Under the pieces are notes generated by a model. It searched no databases and had not been told where the DNA came from. It saw nothing but the letters and a program-made list of their open reading frames with translations. Positions 47,630 through 58,585 of a stretch of DNA of 64,000 nt are shown piece by piece. The position numbers were made by a program, and so were the translations under genes. Positions within the stretch are counted from its first letter, which is position 1. Each line of letters starts with the position of its first letter. The DNA comes from Bacillus sp. 2205SS5-2 (GTDB lineage Bacteria; Bacillota; Bacilli; Bacillales; Bacillaceae_K). Where the stretch lies: the NCBI RefSeq assembly GCF_037024155.1, contig NZ_JAYKTS010000002.1, positions 62,001 to 126,000 on the forward strand. Reading direction: 5' to 3'.

Positions 47630-47747
47630 GATTTTCCCTGCCTTCTCAAAATTGGTAAATTCATATACAATGAAGTATATGCAGCAGGTTGGACAAAGCA
47701 TGACAAGTTGTTACCATTTCGCTCGAAGCGAATAAGGAGGGGACGGT

Positions 47748-48059
47748 ATGGATGAGCATCCGTACAATCAATATTTCCATACATTAAAACCTGTGTTAAC
47801 CAGTAAAACTGAAGAGCTTTTTTTATTAGGATATGGCAAAATAGCAAATGAAAGGCTGTGGAGCTATTTGCTCAAAAAGAAATGGAAATATCCAGAAAGT
47901 GACATTCGATTTTCTGCACTTGTAAATGATGTTCTGGCCGTAAAGCCTGGTGAGTTTATGAATTTTCAAACAGTTGATGCATTTCGTTCATCGAATTGGT
48001 TTAAAGAAAGCGATAAAGATGATTTACATGCCTTACTTCATGGCGAAAAGACCAAGTAA
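47748..48059 (+). CDS. comN: ComN-like post-transcriptional regulator
   Basis: 103 residues, ATG with AAGGAGGGG upstream. Soluble, charged (LKPVLTSKTEELFLLGYGKIANERLWSYLLKKKWKYPE). Belongs to the small family typified by B. subtilis ComN (YrzD), which controls comE mRNA and localises to the division site. Located between spoVB and secDF as there. Confidence 0.85.
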   Translation: MDEHPYNQYFHTLKPVLTSKTEELFLLGYGKIANERLWSYLLKKKWKYPESDIRFSALVNDVLAVKPGEFMNFQTVDAFRSSNWFKESDKDDLHALLHGEKTK

Positions 48060-48190
48060 GAAGTAGAAAACAAATTGACAGTCTATTTTTTCTAATTCAT
48101 AATGTAAATGTTCGTAAAATTCTGGTTCGCGCAGAGTCCAGGATTTCAAACTGTTCGTAGCGTTGAATATTGGCAAGGAGGAACGACATA

Positions 48191-50446
48191 ATGGTAAAGC
48201 GCAGCAGGATTGTGGCCTTTTTTTTACTTCTTCTTTTAATAGGAACGGCAATTGGAACCACAACCGAAAACATTGTAAAAGATATTAAATTAGGGTTAGA
48301 CCTTCAAGGTGGATTCGAAGTTCTTTATGAAGTTCAAGAATTAAATAAGGGTGATGAAATTACTGATCAAGTAGTTTCGGATACCCAGAAAGCCTTGGAT
48401 AAACGTATTAATGTAATTGGCGTCAGTGAACCGAATATTCAAATTGAATCGGGAAATCGAATTCGTGTTCAACTTGCAGGAGTAGAAGATCAAACAGAAG
48501 CACGTGAAATTTTATCTACTCAAGCAAATTTAACTTTCCGCGATAAAAACGATGTTGTCAGACTCGATGGATCGGATTTGAAATCGGGGGGAGCTACCCA
48601 AGTTTTTAATGAAACGGGTGCTCCAATTGTGTCAATTCAATTGAAGGATCGTAAGAAGTTTTATGAGCTTACAAAGGAATTGTCGCCAACACGTGAACCA
48701 CTGGTAATTTGGTTAGATTTTGAAGAAGGCGATTCATACGCGGAAGAGGCATTGAAACCAGATCCTAAGTTTATCAGCGCACCTTCTGTGAATAAGCCAA
48801 TTAATTCAAGCGATGCGATCATTGAGGGGAACTTCACAATTGATGAAGCGAAAAACTTAGCATCATTATTAAACGCAGGAGCACTCCCTGTGAAGCTTGA
48901 AGAGATTTACTCTACCTCGGTTGGGGCAAGTTTCGGGGAAAAAGCACTAGAGAAAACCGTTTTTGCTGGGATCATCGGAGTTGCGATTGTGTTCTTGTTT
49001 ATGATGATGTTTTATCGCTTCCCAGGTGTTATTGCTACCATTACGCTATCTCTTTATATTTTCTTAATCTTATTGATTTTTGATTGGATGAACGCTGTCT
49101 TAACTCTGCCTGGAATTGCAGCATTAATTCTTGGGGTAGGAATGGCGGTTGATGCAAATATCATTACGTATGAGCGCATAAAGGAAGAACTTAAAGTCGG
49201 TAGATCGATTCAAGCGGCTTTCCAAACGGGAAATAAAAACTCTTTCATGACGATTTTAGATGCTAATGTAACAACCATTTTAGCGGGTATTGTGCTCTTT
49301 ATTTTTGGAACAAGCTCAGTTAAAGGGTTCGCCACAATGCTTATAGTAAGTATTTTAATGAGTTTCTTAACCGCAGTATGGGGGTCTCGTCTCCTTCTAG
49401 GCTTATGGGTCAATAGCTCATTCTTAAAAGATAAGCCAGGTTGGTTTGGTGTCAAACAAGCTGATATCCACAAACTTTCTGAAAACGTGGATACACTGGA
49501 TCTGAAAACAAGATTTGATCGCTTTGATTTTGCTGCTAAACGAAAAGTGTTTTTTAGTTTGTCGGGTGTGCTAATTGCACTTGGGCTTGTTGCACTCGTA
49601 GTTTTCCGGTTGAACCTGGGGATTGATTTTGCGAGTGGAACACGAATGGAAATCTTGGCAGATAATTCGATCACCCAAGACGAAATCACAACAGAACTGG
49701 AAGAAGTTGGTATCACATCTGATAATATCATTATTTCGGGTAGTGACAATGAAATAGGCGTGGTTCGTTATAAAACGGAACTCTCACAAGAAGATATCGC
49801 TAGTTTAAAACAACATTTCACCGACATCTATGGAGAGGAACCCAGTATTAGTACCGTCTCCCCAGTCGTAGGAAAAGAGCTAGCTGCCAATGCTATTAAA
49901 GCTGTAGCGATAGCATCAATTGGTATTATTCTTTATGTAACCTTTCGCTTTGAATTATATATGGCAATAGCAGCCATTGTTGCTTTATTGCATGATGCGT
50001 TCTTTATATTAGCGTTTTTCAGTTTAACAAGACTGGAGGTAGACATTACGTTCATCGCCGCCGTCTTAACGATTGTCGGATATTCGATCAACGATACAAT
50101 TGTTACCTTTGATCGATTGCGTGAAAATTTACAGAAGAAAAAGCGCTTAAAAACACCAGAAGATATTGAGGATGTTGTAAACTCGAGCTTACGTCAAACG
50201 TTAACACGTTCGATTGCAACGGTAATTACAGTAATCTTTACTGTCGTTGCGCTTATGATATTCGGAAGTTCTTCAATCAACAACTTTACGATTGCTTTAC
50301 TAGTAGGACTCGTATCTGGTACTTATTCTTCCATCTTTATTGCTGCGCAAGTCTGGCTTGTTTTAAAGAAAAAAGAGTTGAAGAAAAAAGGAACAATAAC
50401 AACTTTTAAAGAGAAAAAACAATGGAACGACGAGCCTCAAGTGTAA
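48191..50446 (+). CDS. secDF: fused protein-export protein SecDF
   Basis: 751 residues from the ATG at 48191 (AAGGAGG upstream); an earlier start at 48170 is inside that site. SecD half: GLDLQGGFEVLYEV, large external domain, then five helices with LGVGMAVDANIITYERIKEE. SecF half: LGIDFASGTRMEI and VGYSINDTIVTFDRLREN. Twelve helices in all. Uses the proton gradient to help late stages of Sec export. The D1-D6 type Asp residues appear kept. Ends with a strong terminator. Confidence 0.97.
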   Translation: MVKRSRIVAFFLLLLLIGTAIGTTTENIVKDIKLGLDLQGGFEVLYEVQELNKGDEITDQVVSDTQKALDKRINVIGVSEPNIQIESGNRIRVQLAGVEDQTEAREILSTQANLTFRDKNDVVRLDGSDLKSGGATQVFNETGAPIVSIQLKDRKKFYELTKELSPTREPLVIWLDFEEGDSYAEEALKPDPKFISAPSVNKPINSSDAIIEGNFTIDEAKNLASLLNAGALPVKLEEIYSTSVGASFGEKALEKTVFAGIIGVAIVFLFMMMFYRFPGVIATITLSLYIFLILLIFDWMNAVLTLPGIAALILGVGMAVDANIITYERIKEELKVGRSIQAAFQTGNKNSFMTILDANVTTILAGIVLFIFGTSSVKGFATMLIVSILMSFLTAVWGSRLLLGLWVNSSFLKDKPGWFGVKQADIHKLSENVDTLDLKTRFDRFDFAAKRKVFFSLSGVLIALGLVALVVFRLNLGIDFASGTRMEILADNSITQDEITTELEEVGITSDNIIISGSDNEIGVVRYKTELSQEDIASLKQHFTDIYGEEPSISTVSPVVGKELAANAIKAVAIASIGIILYVTFRFELYMAIAAIVALLHDAFFILAFFSLTRLEVDITFIAAVLTIVGYSINDTIVTFDRLRENLQKKKRLKTPEDIEDVVNSSLRQTLTRSIATVITVIFTVVALMIFGSSSINNFTIALLVGLVSGTYSSIFIAAQVWLVLKKKELKKKGTITTFKEKKQWNDEPQV

Positions 50447-50450
50447 TAGA

Positions 50451-50476
50451 AAGACCGCAGAATCCTGCGGTCTTTT
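50451..50476 (+). terminator. terminator after secDF
   Basis: Perfect stem AAGACCGCAG / CTGCGGTCTT, loop AATC, T-run. Confidence 0.9.
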
Positions 50477-50518
50477 CCTTTTTACCGTGGTAATCATGAG
50501 GCTGCCGCCATAGAGCAA

Positions 50519-50650
50519 GCCACTTCCGCATTTCGTGATCCAGCTGCAGTGGCTAGGGACTCGGGCATTTGTCAGTCCACTACGTGAAGCGGGCTTCACT
50601 GCGTGTTCTGCCAGATGCCTGCCGTCCCTGGGCAGCCACTTCCGCTTTTC
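50519..50650 (-). repeat. REP-like type 1 repeat
   Basis: 132 bases bounded at both ends by GCCACTTCCGCnTTTC, direct copies 116 bases apart, the same period as the tandem at 32299-32515. Inverted relative to it. Fills part of the 370-base gap before the CDF gene; the rest shows no gene. Confidence 0.85.
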
Positions 50651-50817
50651 AATGTCCTCTGTAGTTTTTTGTGTTTTATGGGTTACAATAAAATGGTACT
50701 TCTATCGATAGATTACTTTGGAAGTGAATAGGGAATGGAAAGTTAGACAGTTCTTTTATTAGTTTGTACTAGGTTGGATTTATTTGGTAGAGGGAATGGA
50801 CGAAGGAGGAGTGTAAT

Positions 50818-51714
50818 GTGACAGAGGATCGCTTTAAAAAAGCAGAATTTGCCGCCCTAGTAGGCATTGTGGGAAATGTAGTTTTAGCCATAATAAAATG
50901 GGTAGCTGGTATTATGGGAAACAGTCGTGCTCTCATTGCAGATGCTGTTCACTCTGCTTCTGATGTAGCGGGGTCTCTAGCAGTTTACATAGGGTTGAGA
51001 GCGGCAAAGCAACCACCTGACAGGGATCATCCCTACGGTCACGGCAAAGCTGAATCAATAGCAGCGATTATTGTTGCGGTTTTGTTGTTTTTAGTCGGAA
51101 TTGAAATTGGGAAATCTTCCGTTGAATCTTTTTTTGAAACGATTGAACCACCGAACTTTATCGCAATCTACGCGGTCATTTTTTCTATTATAGTAAAAGA
51201 ATCGATGTTTCAATATAAATTCCGATTGGGTAAAAAACTGAATAGTAATGCATTAATCGTGAACGCATATGAACATCGATCGGATGTTTTTTCTTCTCTA
51301 GCTGCTTTAATTGGGATCGGTGCTGCGATGGCAGGGGGGAAACTGGAAATTGATTGGTTGGTTTATGCCGACCCTGTCGCGGGGATATTGGTCGCTCTTT
51401 TAGTGTTACGAATGGCCTGGCATCTTGGGAGAGAGTCAATACATAATACACTAGATCATGTATTGCACGAAGAGGATACGGTCCCACTTAAGGAAGCCGT
51501 TTTAGCGATTCCAGAAGTGTTGGGATTAACCGAGTTGCATGCAAGAGAGCATGGGTTTTATGTAATTATTGATATAAAAGTAAGTGTTGACCCACATATT
51601 ACCGTAGAAGAGGGTCATAAAGTAGGAAAGAAAGTAAAAAAGGTACTTCTTAGTATGCCGAACGTAAGAGATGTATTTGTACACATTAATCCGTATAACC
51701 CGAAAGATGTGTAG
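50818..51714 (+). CDS. CDF-family cation efflux transporter
   Basis: 298 residues from GTG (AAGGAGGAG upstream). Six helices; metal-site pattern ADAVHSASDVAGS in helix 2 and HRSDVFSS in helix 5; DRDHPYGHGKAE between helices 2 and 3; cytoplasmic ferredoxin-like C-terminal domain. The second-site HxxxD (HRSDV) and first-site HSASD give His/Asp groups typical of Zn2+, Fe2+ or Mn2+ exporters; the metal is not certain. Confidence 0.92.
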   Translation: MTEDRFKKAEFAALVGIVGNVVLAIIKWVAGIMGNSRALIADAVHSASDVAGSLAVYIGLRAAKQPPDRDHPYGHGKAESIAAIIVAVLLFLVGIEIGKSSVESFFETIEPPNFIAIYAVIFSIIVKESMFQYKFRLGKKLNSNALIVNAYEHRSDVFSSLAALIGIGAAMAGGKLEIDWLVYADPVAGILVALLVLRMAWHLGRESIHNTLDHVLHEEDTVPLKEAVLAIPEVLGLTELHAREHGFYVIIDIKVSVDPHITVEEGHKVGKKVKKVLLSMPNVRDVFVHINPYNPKDV

Positions 51715-51746
51715 AAAATAAATAATAATAGGGAAGAGGAGAAGCT

Positions 51747-52064
51747 ATGAAATTTCAATGGACGTTGTTGGTTTCCTTTTTATTTGCATTAATCGTCGCA
51801 GTATTTGCTGTAATTAATGTGGATGCAGTTGCAGTAAATTATTTATTCGGTACTTCTGAATGGCCACTCATTCTGGTTATCCTGGCTTCGGTGTTGATGG
51901 GTGGATTAATTGTTGGTTCCGTAGGCATCGTAAAAGTGTTTAATCTTCAACGGAGAATCAAGCAACTGTCAAAGGAAAATGAAAATTTACTGGCACAATT
52001 ACCAAAGCAACATGAAACAGAAAATGTAGATGAAGATATATCTACAACAAAAGAATTGATTTAA
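51747..52064 (+). CDS. LapA-domain membrane protein
   Basis: 105 residues. Two membrane helices (WTLLVSFLFALIVAVFAVINV; LILVILASVLMGGLIVGSVGI) and a C-terminal coiled coil (LQRRIKQLSKENENLLAQL). LapA/DUF1049 family; matches the position of yrvD before recJ in B. subtilis. Function unknown. Confidence 0.85.
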   Translation: MKFQWTLLVSFLFALIVAVFAVINVDAVAVNYLFGTSEWPLILVILASVLMGGLIVGSVGIVKVFNLQRRIKQLSKENENLLAQLPKQHETENVDEDISTTKELI

Positions 52065-52069
52065 ATTGT

Positions 52070-52099
52070 AGATAAGAGCATTTTTGCTCTTATCTTTTT
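52070..52099 (+). terminator. terminator after the LapA-domain gene
   Basis: Perfect stem AGATAAGAGCA / TGCTCTTATCT, loop TTTT, T-run. Confidence 0.9.
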
Positions 52100-52131
52100 A
52101 AATTTGAAAAACATAATGATTATTGGTCCGA

Positions 52132-52239
52132 CTCGAGGGTAGCAGCTAAGGGGCAAATAACGCTCCACGGAGAAGGTCGGGACCTTCTCCGTGAACCAAC
52201 ATTTGCCCGCCGCTGCTGTGCGACCCACTTCCGCTTTTC
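52132..52239 (-). repeat. REP-like type 2 repeat
   Basis: Centre is a perfect 13-bp-arm hairpin, CACGGAGAAGGTC / GACCTTCTCCGTG. It ends CCCACTTCCGCTTTTC, the end motif shared with type 1 units. Inverted relative to 32516-32604. Confidence 0.8.
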
Positions 52240-52292
52240 TTGAAAGCTTTTTTTTCGTTCTGTATAATAAGAAAGGCTAAAGGGGTGATCGA

Positions 52293-54647
52293 ATGTTAAG
52301 TTCTAAAAGTCGTTGGATTGTTCAGAACGTTGATGAAGAAAAAATAAATAGGTTAAAAAGTGAATTAAATATCCCTACTATTGTGGCAAAATTATTATGT
52401 AACCGTGGCATCGATACGATTGATGACGCACGGTCCTTTTTATGGAGTAAAGAAGAATGTTTTCACGACCCTTTTTTATTGAAGGATATGGACGTTGCGG
52501 TGGAGAGAATTCGACGAGCCATCTCCGATCAAGAAAAAATATTGATTTTTGGCGACTATGATGCCGATGGAGTAAGCTCCACGTCCGTGATGATGCTCAC
52601 TTTACGTGATTTAGGAGCGAGTGTTGATTTTTATATTCCAAATCGTTTTTCAGAAGGATATGGACCGAATGAAGGGGCCTTCCGTTTTGCGTTTCAAGAA
52701 GGCTACTCACTTATCATTACCGTGGATACTGGGATTGCCGCCATTAATGAAGCGGAACTAGCAGCTGAGTTAGGGGTAGACTTAATAATTACTGACCATC
52801 ATGAACCAGGTCCTGTTTTACCAAAGGCTCTTGCGATTCTCCACCCGAAACGAGAGGATGGATCCTATCCCTTTCCTGATTTAGCTGGAGTTGGAGTTGC
52901 TTTTAAATTGGCTCATGGACTATACGGCGAGGTACCTCATCATTTACTTGAAATCGCTGCCATCGGGACGATTGCCGATCTAGTCCCATTATTTGATGAA
53001 AATCGAGCGATTGTAAAAAAAGGACTCGCTTTACTTCGACAGTCAAAACGACCAGGTATCAAAGCCCTTTGTCAAGTAGCAGGAACAGATATGGCTGACA
53101 TTGATGAGGAAACAGTCGGATTTTTACTTAGTCCGCGAATAAATGCGGTTGGTCGTTTAGCGGATGCAGATCCCGCTGTTGATCTTCTTCTCACAGAAAA
53201 TAGTGATGAGGCATTAATAATCGCAAAAGAAATTGATTCCATGAATAAAGAAAGACAAGCCATCGTCTCAGAGATGACAAAAGAAGCAGAAGCGATGGTC
53301 CACAGCTCGTTTCCTATAAAAGATAATGCTGTGCTAGTGATTGGGAAGGAAGGCTGGAATCCAGGGGTTGTTGGCATTGTTGCTTCCAGACTCGTTGAAA
53401 AATTCTATCGTCCAACTATCGTCTTAAGCTTTGATCCTGAAAAAGGACAAGCGAAAGGATCGGCTCGTAGCATAGCTGGTTTTGATCTATTTAAAAATTT
53501 ATCGGAAATGCGCGAATTGCTCCCTCATTTTGGCGGTCATCCAATGGCTGCAGGGATGACGTTGACTTTAACAGATGTTGAGGAGCTTCGAGAACGATTA
53601 AACAAACAAGCATTTGCTCAATTAACTGCAGAAGATTTTACTCCTGTTACAGAGCTCGATAGTCAAATTGAAGTGGAAGACATTACAGTTGAGAGTATCC
53701 AAAATGTAAAGCTACTATCTCCATTCGGAATGGGAAACCCAAAGCCAAAGATGCTTATTTCAAATGCATCTGTAGGGAATCTAAGGAAAATTGGTGGAAA
53801 TGGGGCTCACCTAAAATTAAATCTACTTCAAAATGGATCTAGTTTAGATGGCATAGGTTTTCATATGGGGAATCTTGCCGACCACATTGCTCCTGCTGCT
53901 TCCGTTTCGGTCATTGGTCAATTATCGATCAATGAGTGGAATAACACGAGAAAGCCGCAAATATTTCTACAAGATGTCAAAGTAAACGAGTGGCAACTTT
54001 TTGATATGAGGGGAACGAAATTAGGGAAATGGCTTCATGCAGTGCCTAGTCAAGATGTATTGTACGTTTGTTTTCAAGAAGCAACTTTGCTTCAACCAGA
54101 TATGATTCCATTAAAGAATCAAGTGAAGCTACTTTCATCTCTAGAAGAAGTGCAAGAGGTGTCGGTATCTCAACAGACGCTCGTATTGTTAGACTTGCCG
54201 ATTGTAAAAGAGCACTTAGAAACTCTATTACAAACAGGACAACCGGCAAGAATCTACTGTTGTTTTTTTCAAGCAGATAGTCACTTCTTTAGCACGATGC
54301 CTACAAGAGAACATTTTAAATGGTATTATGCCTTTCTATCAAAAAAAGGGCAATTTGACTTGGGTAAATATGGAGATCAGCTTGCGAAGCATCGCGGGTG
54401 GTCAAAAGAAACGGTAGATTTTATGTCAAAGGTGTTTTTTGAACTAGATTTTGTTACAATAAACAATGGATTAATATCCTTACAACCTGTTTCGAAGAAA
54501 AAAGACTTCAGCGAATCACCGTCTTTTTTACAAAAACAGGCATATTTTCAGCTTGAAAATGAATTACTGTACTCTCCTTATCAAGATCTAAAATCTTGGT
54601 TCGATAAAAGAGTATCGCCCGCTAAACATGAGGAGGAAATGGAATAA
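52293..54647 (+). CDS. recJ: single-stranded-DNA exonuclease RecJ
   Basis: 784 residues. DHH phosphoesterase core: [34 protein letters not shown]1 part with [13 protein letters not shown] domain near 440-560; and the long Firmicute-type C-terminal extension. 5'-to-3' exonuclease in recombination and mismatch repair. ATG with AAAGGGGTG upstream. Its stop overlaps the apt start by one base. Confidence 0.96.
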   Translation: MLSSKSRWIVQNVDEEKINRLKSELNIPTIVAKLLCNRGIDTIDDARSFLWSKEECFHDPFLLKDMDVAVERIRRAISDQEKILIFGDYDADGVSSTSVMMLTLRDLGASVDFYIPNRFSEGYGPNEGAFRFAFQEGYSLIITVDTGIAAINEAELAAELGVDLIITDHHEPGPVLPKALAILHPKREDGSYPFPDLAGVGVAFKLAHGLYGEVPHHLLEIAAIGTIADLVPLFDENRAIVKKGLALLRQSKRPGIKALCQVAGTDMADIDEETVGFLLSPRINAVGRLADADPAVDLLLTENSDEALIIAKEIDSMNKERQAIVSEMTKEAEAMVHSSFPIKDNAVLVIGKEGWNPGVVGIVASRLVEKFYRPTIVLSFDPEKGQAKGSARSIAGFDLFKNLSEMRELLPHFGGHPMAAGMTLTLTDVEELRERLNKQAFAQLTAEDFTPVTELDSQIEVEDITVESIQNVKLLSPFGMGNPKPKMLISNASVGNLRKIGGNGAHLKLNLLQNGSSLDGIGFHMGNLADHIAPAASVSVIGQLSINEWNNTRKPQIFLQDVKVNEWQLFDMRGTKLGKWLHAVPSQDVLYVCFQEATLLQPDMIPLKNQVKLLSSLEEVQEVSVSQQTLVLLDLPIVKEHLETLLQTGQPARIYCCFFQADSHFFSTMPTREHFKWYYAFLSKKGQFDLGKYGDQLAKHRGWSKETVDFMSKVFFELDFVTINNGLISLQPVSKKKDFSESPSFLQKQAYFQLENELLYSPYQDLKSWFDKRVSPAKHEEEME

Positions 54648-55159
54648 TGGACTTAAAGCAATTTGTGACAATTGTTGAGGATTGGCCGAAACCAGGTATT
54701 AAATTTAAAGATATCACCACGTTAATGGACAATGGTGATGCTTATAGATATGCTACTGACCAAATCGTTGAATATGCAAAGGAAAAACAAATCGATCTTG
54801 TTGTCGGACCTGAAGCACGTGGATTTATTATTGGTTGCCCAGTTGCGTATTCATTGGGAGTAGGTTTTGCACCTGTTCGTAAAGAAGGCAAGCTACCGCG
54901 TGAGACGATTAAGGTTCAATACGGATTAGAATATGGTAGTGATATTTTAACGATTCACAAAGACGCGATCAAACCAGGTCAACGTGTTCTTATTACGGAT
55001 GACTTATTAGCAACAGGTGGTACGATTGACGCCACTATTAAATTAGTAGAAGAATTAGGTGGCGTTGTTGCTGGAATTGCCTTCTTAATTGAATTATCTT
55101 ATCTTGATGGTCGCGATAAGCTTCATGGTTATGATATGCTTACATTAATGAAGTACTAA
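54647..55159 (+). CDS. apt: adenine phosphoribosyltransferase
   Basis: 170 residues, ATG sharing one base with the recJ stop and with GAGGAGG upstream. PRPP motif [15 protein letters not shown]-terminal [15 protein letters not shown]. Salvages adenine to AMP. Gene order recJ-apt-relA is as in B. subtilis. Confidence 0.98.
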   Translation: MDLKQFVTIVEDWPKPGIKFKDITTLMDNGDAYRYATDQIVEYAKEKQIDLVVGPEARGFIIGCPVAYSLGVGFAPVRKEGKLPRETIKVQYGLEYGSDILTIHKDAIKPGQRVLITDDLLATGGTIDATIKLVEELGGVVAGIAFLIELSYLDGRDKLHGYDMLTLMKY

Positions 55160-55179
55160 AGAGTTAACATGATACTTAG

Positions 55180-55210
55180 AAGGGCGCTCATTCGAGTGCT
55201 CTTTTCTTTT
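55180..55210 (+). terminator. terminator after apt
   Basis: Stem AAGGGCGCTC / GAGTGCTCTT (two G·U), loop ATTC, then TTCTTTT. Confidence 0.75.
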
Positions 55211-55240
55211 AGAGATTAAAAAAGAAGTAGTTGTTTGGTT

Positions 55241-55385
55241 AGGCTGTTTTTCCAGCAGTATTTATTTCGCTAATATTACAGGTTCATGGTATCATTCCGC
55301 CTCTATTTGATGTAAAACAACAGCAAGAATACAGGATTCCATCTAAAATTAGATGAATTAGCAATAATGTATATGAAAAGAGTAT
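55241..55385 (-). repeat. diverged MITE-like repeat, copy C
   Basis: Begins AGGCTGTTTTTCCAGCAG and ends ATATGAAAAGAGTA; about 145 bases. Keeps the skeleton of copies A and B (TCTATTTGATGTAAAACAACAG, TAGCAATAATGTAT). The remaining 280 bases up to relA contain an AAACAAG-CTTT-CTTGTTT hairpin and no gene I can support. Confidence 0.65.
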
Positions 55386-55663
55386 TTGAATATGAGTGAA
55401 AAAGGATGAGAAAATAGTAAAACAAGCTTTCTTGTTTCTGAAAAAGTATCAATAGTAGTTTTGGACACTCCAACGGACTACTTACTAACCAAAAGTTCTC
55501 ACTTCAGCAACTAAAGTGTTATCATTAGGAATAAAAGAATGTAACCACGACAATATTTGTGATTGTTCGAGGGAATTCTTCTCTTTCCCTTTACATATTC
55601 GCTTTTTTTTTCGATAATAGTAACAATTAATAATATAAATATAAGATAAAGGTGAGTAAATCT

Positions 55664-57850
55664 ATGGCGAAAGACCAGGTCCTAACCGCCGAACAAGTGA
55701 TTGATCGTACAAAACAATATTTAAGAGATGAAGATGTAGCTTTAGTTCAAAAAGCATGTGAGTTTGCTCACAATGCTCATAAAGAACAATATCGTAAGTC
55801 GGGTGAGCCTTATTTCATTCATCCGATACAGGTAGCTGGTATTTTAGCTGATCTTGAAATGGACCCTGCAACCGTTGCAGCCGGTTTTCTTCATGATGTC
55901 GTTGAAGATACTCCGATTACCTTTATTGAAATAAAAGATATATTCAACGAAGAAGTTGCCATGCTTGTTGATGGTGTTACAAAACTCGGAAAAATCAAAT
56001 ATAAATCACATGAAGAGCAGCAAGCGGAAAATCATCGAAAAATGTTTGTCGCTATGGCACAAGATTTGCGTGTGATTTTAATTAAGTTAGCAGACCGGCT
56101 CCACAATATGAGAACATTAAAGCATCTTCCTGTGGAAAAACAGCGAAGAATTGCCAATGAAACGTTAGAGATTTTTGCTCCATTAGCCCATCGACTTGGT
56201 ATCTCCAAGATTAAGTGGGAATTGGAAGATACAGCCTTACGCTATTTAAATCCGCAACAATATTACCGCATAGTTAACTTGATGAAACGAAAGCGGGCTG
56301 AACGCGAACAGTATTTAGACGAAGTGTTAAATGAAGTCCGAGATTCGATGAAAGAAGTTTCGATTGAAGCTGAAATGTCAGGGCGACCAAAACATATTTA
56401 TAGTATTTATCGAAAAATGGCATTACAAAACAAACAATTTAATGAAATCTATGATCTGCTAGCGGTTCGAATCATTGTCGATAGCATAAAAGATTGCTAC
56501 GCTGTTTTGGGAATTATCCATACATGCTGGAAGCCAATGCCAGGACGGTTTAAGGATTATATTGCGATGCCTAAACCTAATATGTATCAGTCATTGCACA
56601 CGACAGTAATTGGTCCTAAAGGGGATCCTCTCGAAGTTCAAATTCGAACGACGGAAATGCATCAAATTGCCGAATACGGAGTTGCGGCTCATTGGGCATA
56701 CAAAGAAGGAATCAATAACGACGAAAAGGTGCCAATCGATAAGAAGCTGTCCTGGTTTAGAGAAATTTTAGAATTCCAAAATGAATCAGCTAATGCTGAA
56801 GAATTTATGGAATCCCTCAAAATTGACCTCTTCTCTGACATGGTGTTTGTTTTCACACCAAAGGGAGATGTCCTTGAGTTGCCATCAGGTTCGGTTCCGA
56901 TTGATTTTTCGTATCGGATTCATTCCGAAATCGGAAATAAAACGATTGGGGCAAAAGTGAACGGTAAGATGGTGACCTTGGATTATAAACTTAAAACAGG
57001 CGATATCATTGAAATTCTAACATCTAAACATTCCTATGGCCCAAGTCAAGACTGGTTAAAGCTTGCCCAAACGTCTCAGGCAAAAAATAAAATTAAACAG
57101 TTCTTTAAAAAGCAGCGAAAAGACGAGAACATGGAAAAGGGCAAAGAGCTTGTCGAAAAAGAAATTCGTGCGCTCGACTTTGAAGTGAAACAAGTGTTAA
57201 CGAACGAGAACATTAAACGTGTTGCTGAAAAATTCAACTTTTCTAATGAAGAAGATATGTATGCCGCTGTTGGCTATAACGGCATTACCGCTGCTCAAAT
57301 CGCCAACCGATTAACCGAGAAACTTCGAAAACAACGAAACCAAGAAGAAGCGATTGTAGAAGTGAAGGAATTAAAAGGACAACCTCCGCGTAAGCGTGGA
57401 GAAACAGGGGTACAAGTAAAAGGGATTGATAATCTGTTGATTCGTCTATCCCGTTGCTGTAACCCTGTTCCTGGAGATGAAATTGTTGGTTTTATTACAA
57501 AAGGTCGAGGTGTGTCTGTTCATCGTGGAGACTGTCCTAATATCACAACAGATGATGGGGAGAACCGGTTGATTCCCGTCGAGTGGGAAAGCGATGCCAC
57601 GCAAAGAAAAGAATACAATGTCGATATTGAAATTACTGGATATGACCGCAGCGGTCTGTTGAATGAAGTTCTACAAGCGGTTAATGAATCAAAAACAACC
57701 ATTACAGCTGTCAGTGGAAAATCAGATCGAAACAAAATGGCCACGATCGGGATTTCGATGTCTATTCGGAATGTGAATCATTTGCAACGAGTAGTGGATC
57801 GAATCAAGCAAATTTCAGATATCTATGCAGTAAGAAGGATTATGACGTAA
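55664..57850 (+). CDS. relA: bifunctional (p)ppGpp synthetase/hydrolase Rel
   Basis: 728 residues from the ATG at 55664 (AAAGGTGAG upstream); the in-frame start at 55652 overlaps that site. HD hydrolase domain ([13 protein letters not shown]), synthetase domain ([26 protein letters not shown]), TGS domain ([33 protein letters not shown]), zinc-finger-like [16 protein letters not shown] and C-terminal ACT. Makes and degrades the stringent alarmone on starved ribosomes. Confidence 0.98.
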   Translation: MAKDQVLTAEQVIDRTKQYLRDEDVALVQKACEFAHNAHKEQYRKSGEPYFIHPIQVAGILADLEMDPATVAAGFLHDVVEDTPITFIEIKDIFNEEVAMLVDGVTKLGKIKYKSHEEQQAENHRKMFVAMAQDLRVILIKLADRLHNMRTLKHLPVEKQRRIANETLEIFAPLAHRLGISKIKWELEDTALRYLNPQQYYRIVNLMKRKRAEREQYLDEVLNEVRDSMKEVSIEAEMSGRPKHIYSIYRKMALQNKQFNEIYDLLAVRIIVDSIKDCYAVLGIIHTCWKPMPGRFKDYIAMPKPNMYQSLHTTVIGPKGDPLEVQIRTTEMHQIAEYGVAAHWAYKEGINNDEKVPIDKKLSWFREILEFQNESANAEEFMESLKIDLFSDMVFVFTPKGDVLELPSGSVPIDFSYRIHSEIGNKTIGAKVNGKMVTLDYKLKTGDIIEILTSKHSYGPSQDWLKLAQTSQAKNKIKQFFKKQRKDENMEKGKELVEKEIRALDFEVKQVLTNENIKRVAEKFNFSNEEDMYAAVGYNGITAAQIANRLTEKLRKQRNQEEAIVEVKELKGQPPRKRGETGVQVKGIDNLLIRLSRCCNPVPGDEIVGFITKGRGVSVHRGDCPNITTDDGENRLIPVEWESDATQRKEYNVDIEITGYDRSGLLNEVLQAVNESKTTITAVSGKSDRNKMATIGISMSIRNVNHLQRVVDRIKQISDIYAVRRIMT

Positions 57851-57862
57851 GGAGTTTTCCAA

Positions 57863-58300
57863 TTGAGAGTGGTGTTACAAAGAAGTAAAGAAGCAAATGT
57901 GAAAGTCAATGGGGAAGTCACGGGTCAAATTCAAAGCGGGCTGGTCTTATTAGTGGGGGTCACGCATGAAGATAGGATAGAAGATGTTAACTATCTAGCC
58001 AATAAAATCACTCATTTACGGATATTTGAAGATGAAGACGGAAAAATGAACGAATCCTTGCTTGATGTTGGAGGAGAAATTCTTTCTGTTTCACAATTCA
58101 CATTATATGGTGATTGTAGTAAAGGGCGCAGACCCAATTTTATGAAAGCAGCCAAACCGGACTTTGCCGAAGAGCGTTACTTACAATTTAATGAGGCATT
58201 AAGAGCGGCTGGATTTAAGGTTGAGACTGGAATATTTGGCAAAATGATGGACGTTTCACTGGTGAATGATGGGCCCGTTACCTTGATACTTGAAAGCTAA
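57863..58300 (+). CDS. dtd: D-aminoacyl-tRNA deacylase
   Basis: 145 residues from TTG (AAGGAG upstream), 12 bases after rel[24 protein letters not shown] start, [19 protein letters not shown] active-site segment and the late [11 protein letters not shown] with the Gly-cisPro-type motif here read GP. Removes D-amino acids from tRNA. Confidence 0.96.
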   Translation: MRVVLQRSKEANVKVNGEVTGQIQSGLVLLVGVTHEDRIEDVNYLANKITHLRIFEDEDGKMNESLLDVGGEILSVSQFTLYGDCSKGRRPNFMKAAKPDFAEERYLQFNEALRAAGFKVETGIFGKMMDVSLVNDGPVTLILES

Positions 58301-58306
58301 GAAATT

Positions 58307-58343
58307 AAAAAAGGATCGCTTTCCTAAAAAGCGATCCTTTTTT
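58307..58343 (+). terminator. terminator after dtd
   Basis: Sixteen-bp stem AAAAAAGGATCGCTTT / AAAGCGATCCTTTTTT, loop CCTAA. Confidence 0.9.
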
Positions 58344-58344
58344 G

Positions 58345-58400
58345 TAAGTTTTTTTTGTATATACATTGTTGCTATTTAAATTACGATCCAATGCAATCCT
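58345..58400 (+). repeat. relic of the MITE-like repeat (copy F)
   Basis: ATACATTGTTGCTATTTAAATTA compares with ATTCATTGTGGCTATTTAATCAT near the start of copy A. Only this stretch is recognisable. Confidence 0.35.
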
Positions 58401-58417
58401 AAGTGTAAGGAGGAATT

Positions 58418-58585
58418 ATGTTCAAAAAAAGACAATATGTTGCCTCGCAATCGACCTTGTTAACAATTTATCTTGCAGCAAAAGCAATGTTTCTTGTGAA
58501 AACATCCTCATTGAAAGTTGTGAACAAGACCGTTATATACACCAGTTGTGGACATCTCAGTGAATTGCTTAGAATTCACTGTTAG
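58418..58585 (+). CDS. candidate 55-residue small protein overlapping the amidase gene
   Basis: ATG preceded by TAAGGAGGAATT, a near-perfect ribosome site. It encodes MFKKRQYVASQSTLLTIYLA and onward, with a hydrophobic middle, to a TAG at 58585. The last 78 bases are antisense to the end of the amidase gene. No homologue is known to me and no promoter is seen. It may be a small membrane peptide, or the ribosome site may be fortuitous or left from a lost gene. Confidence 0.3.
   Translation: MFKKRQYVASQSTLLTIYLAAKAMFLVKTSSLKVVNKTVIYTSCGHLSELLRIHC

Noticed and set aside
58366-58563. 65-codon plus-strand frame before the amidase gene end
   Set aside because: No ribosome site and it crosses the antisense gene. 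The overlapping frame from 58418 has the strong site and is listed instead at low confidence.
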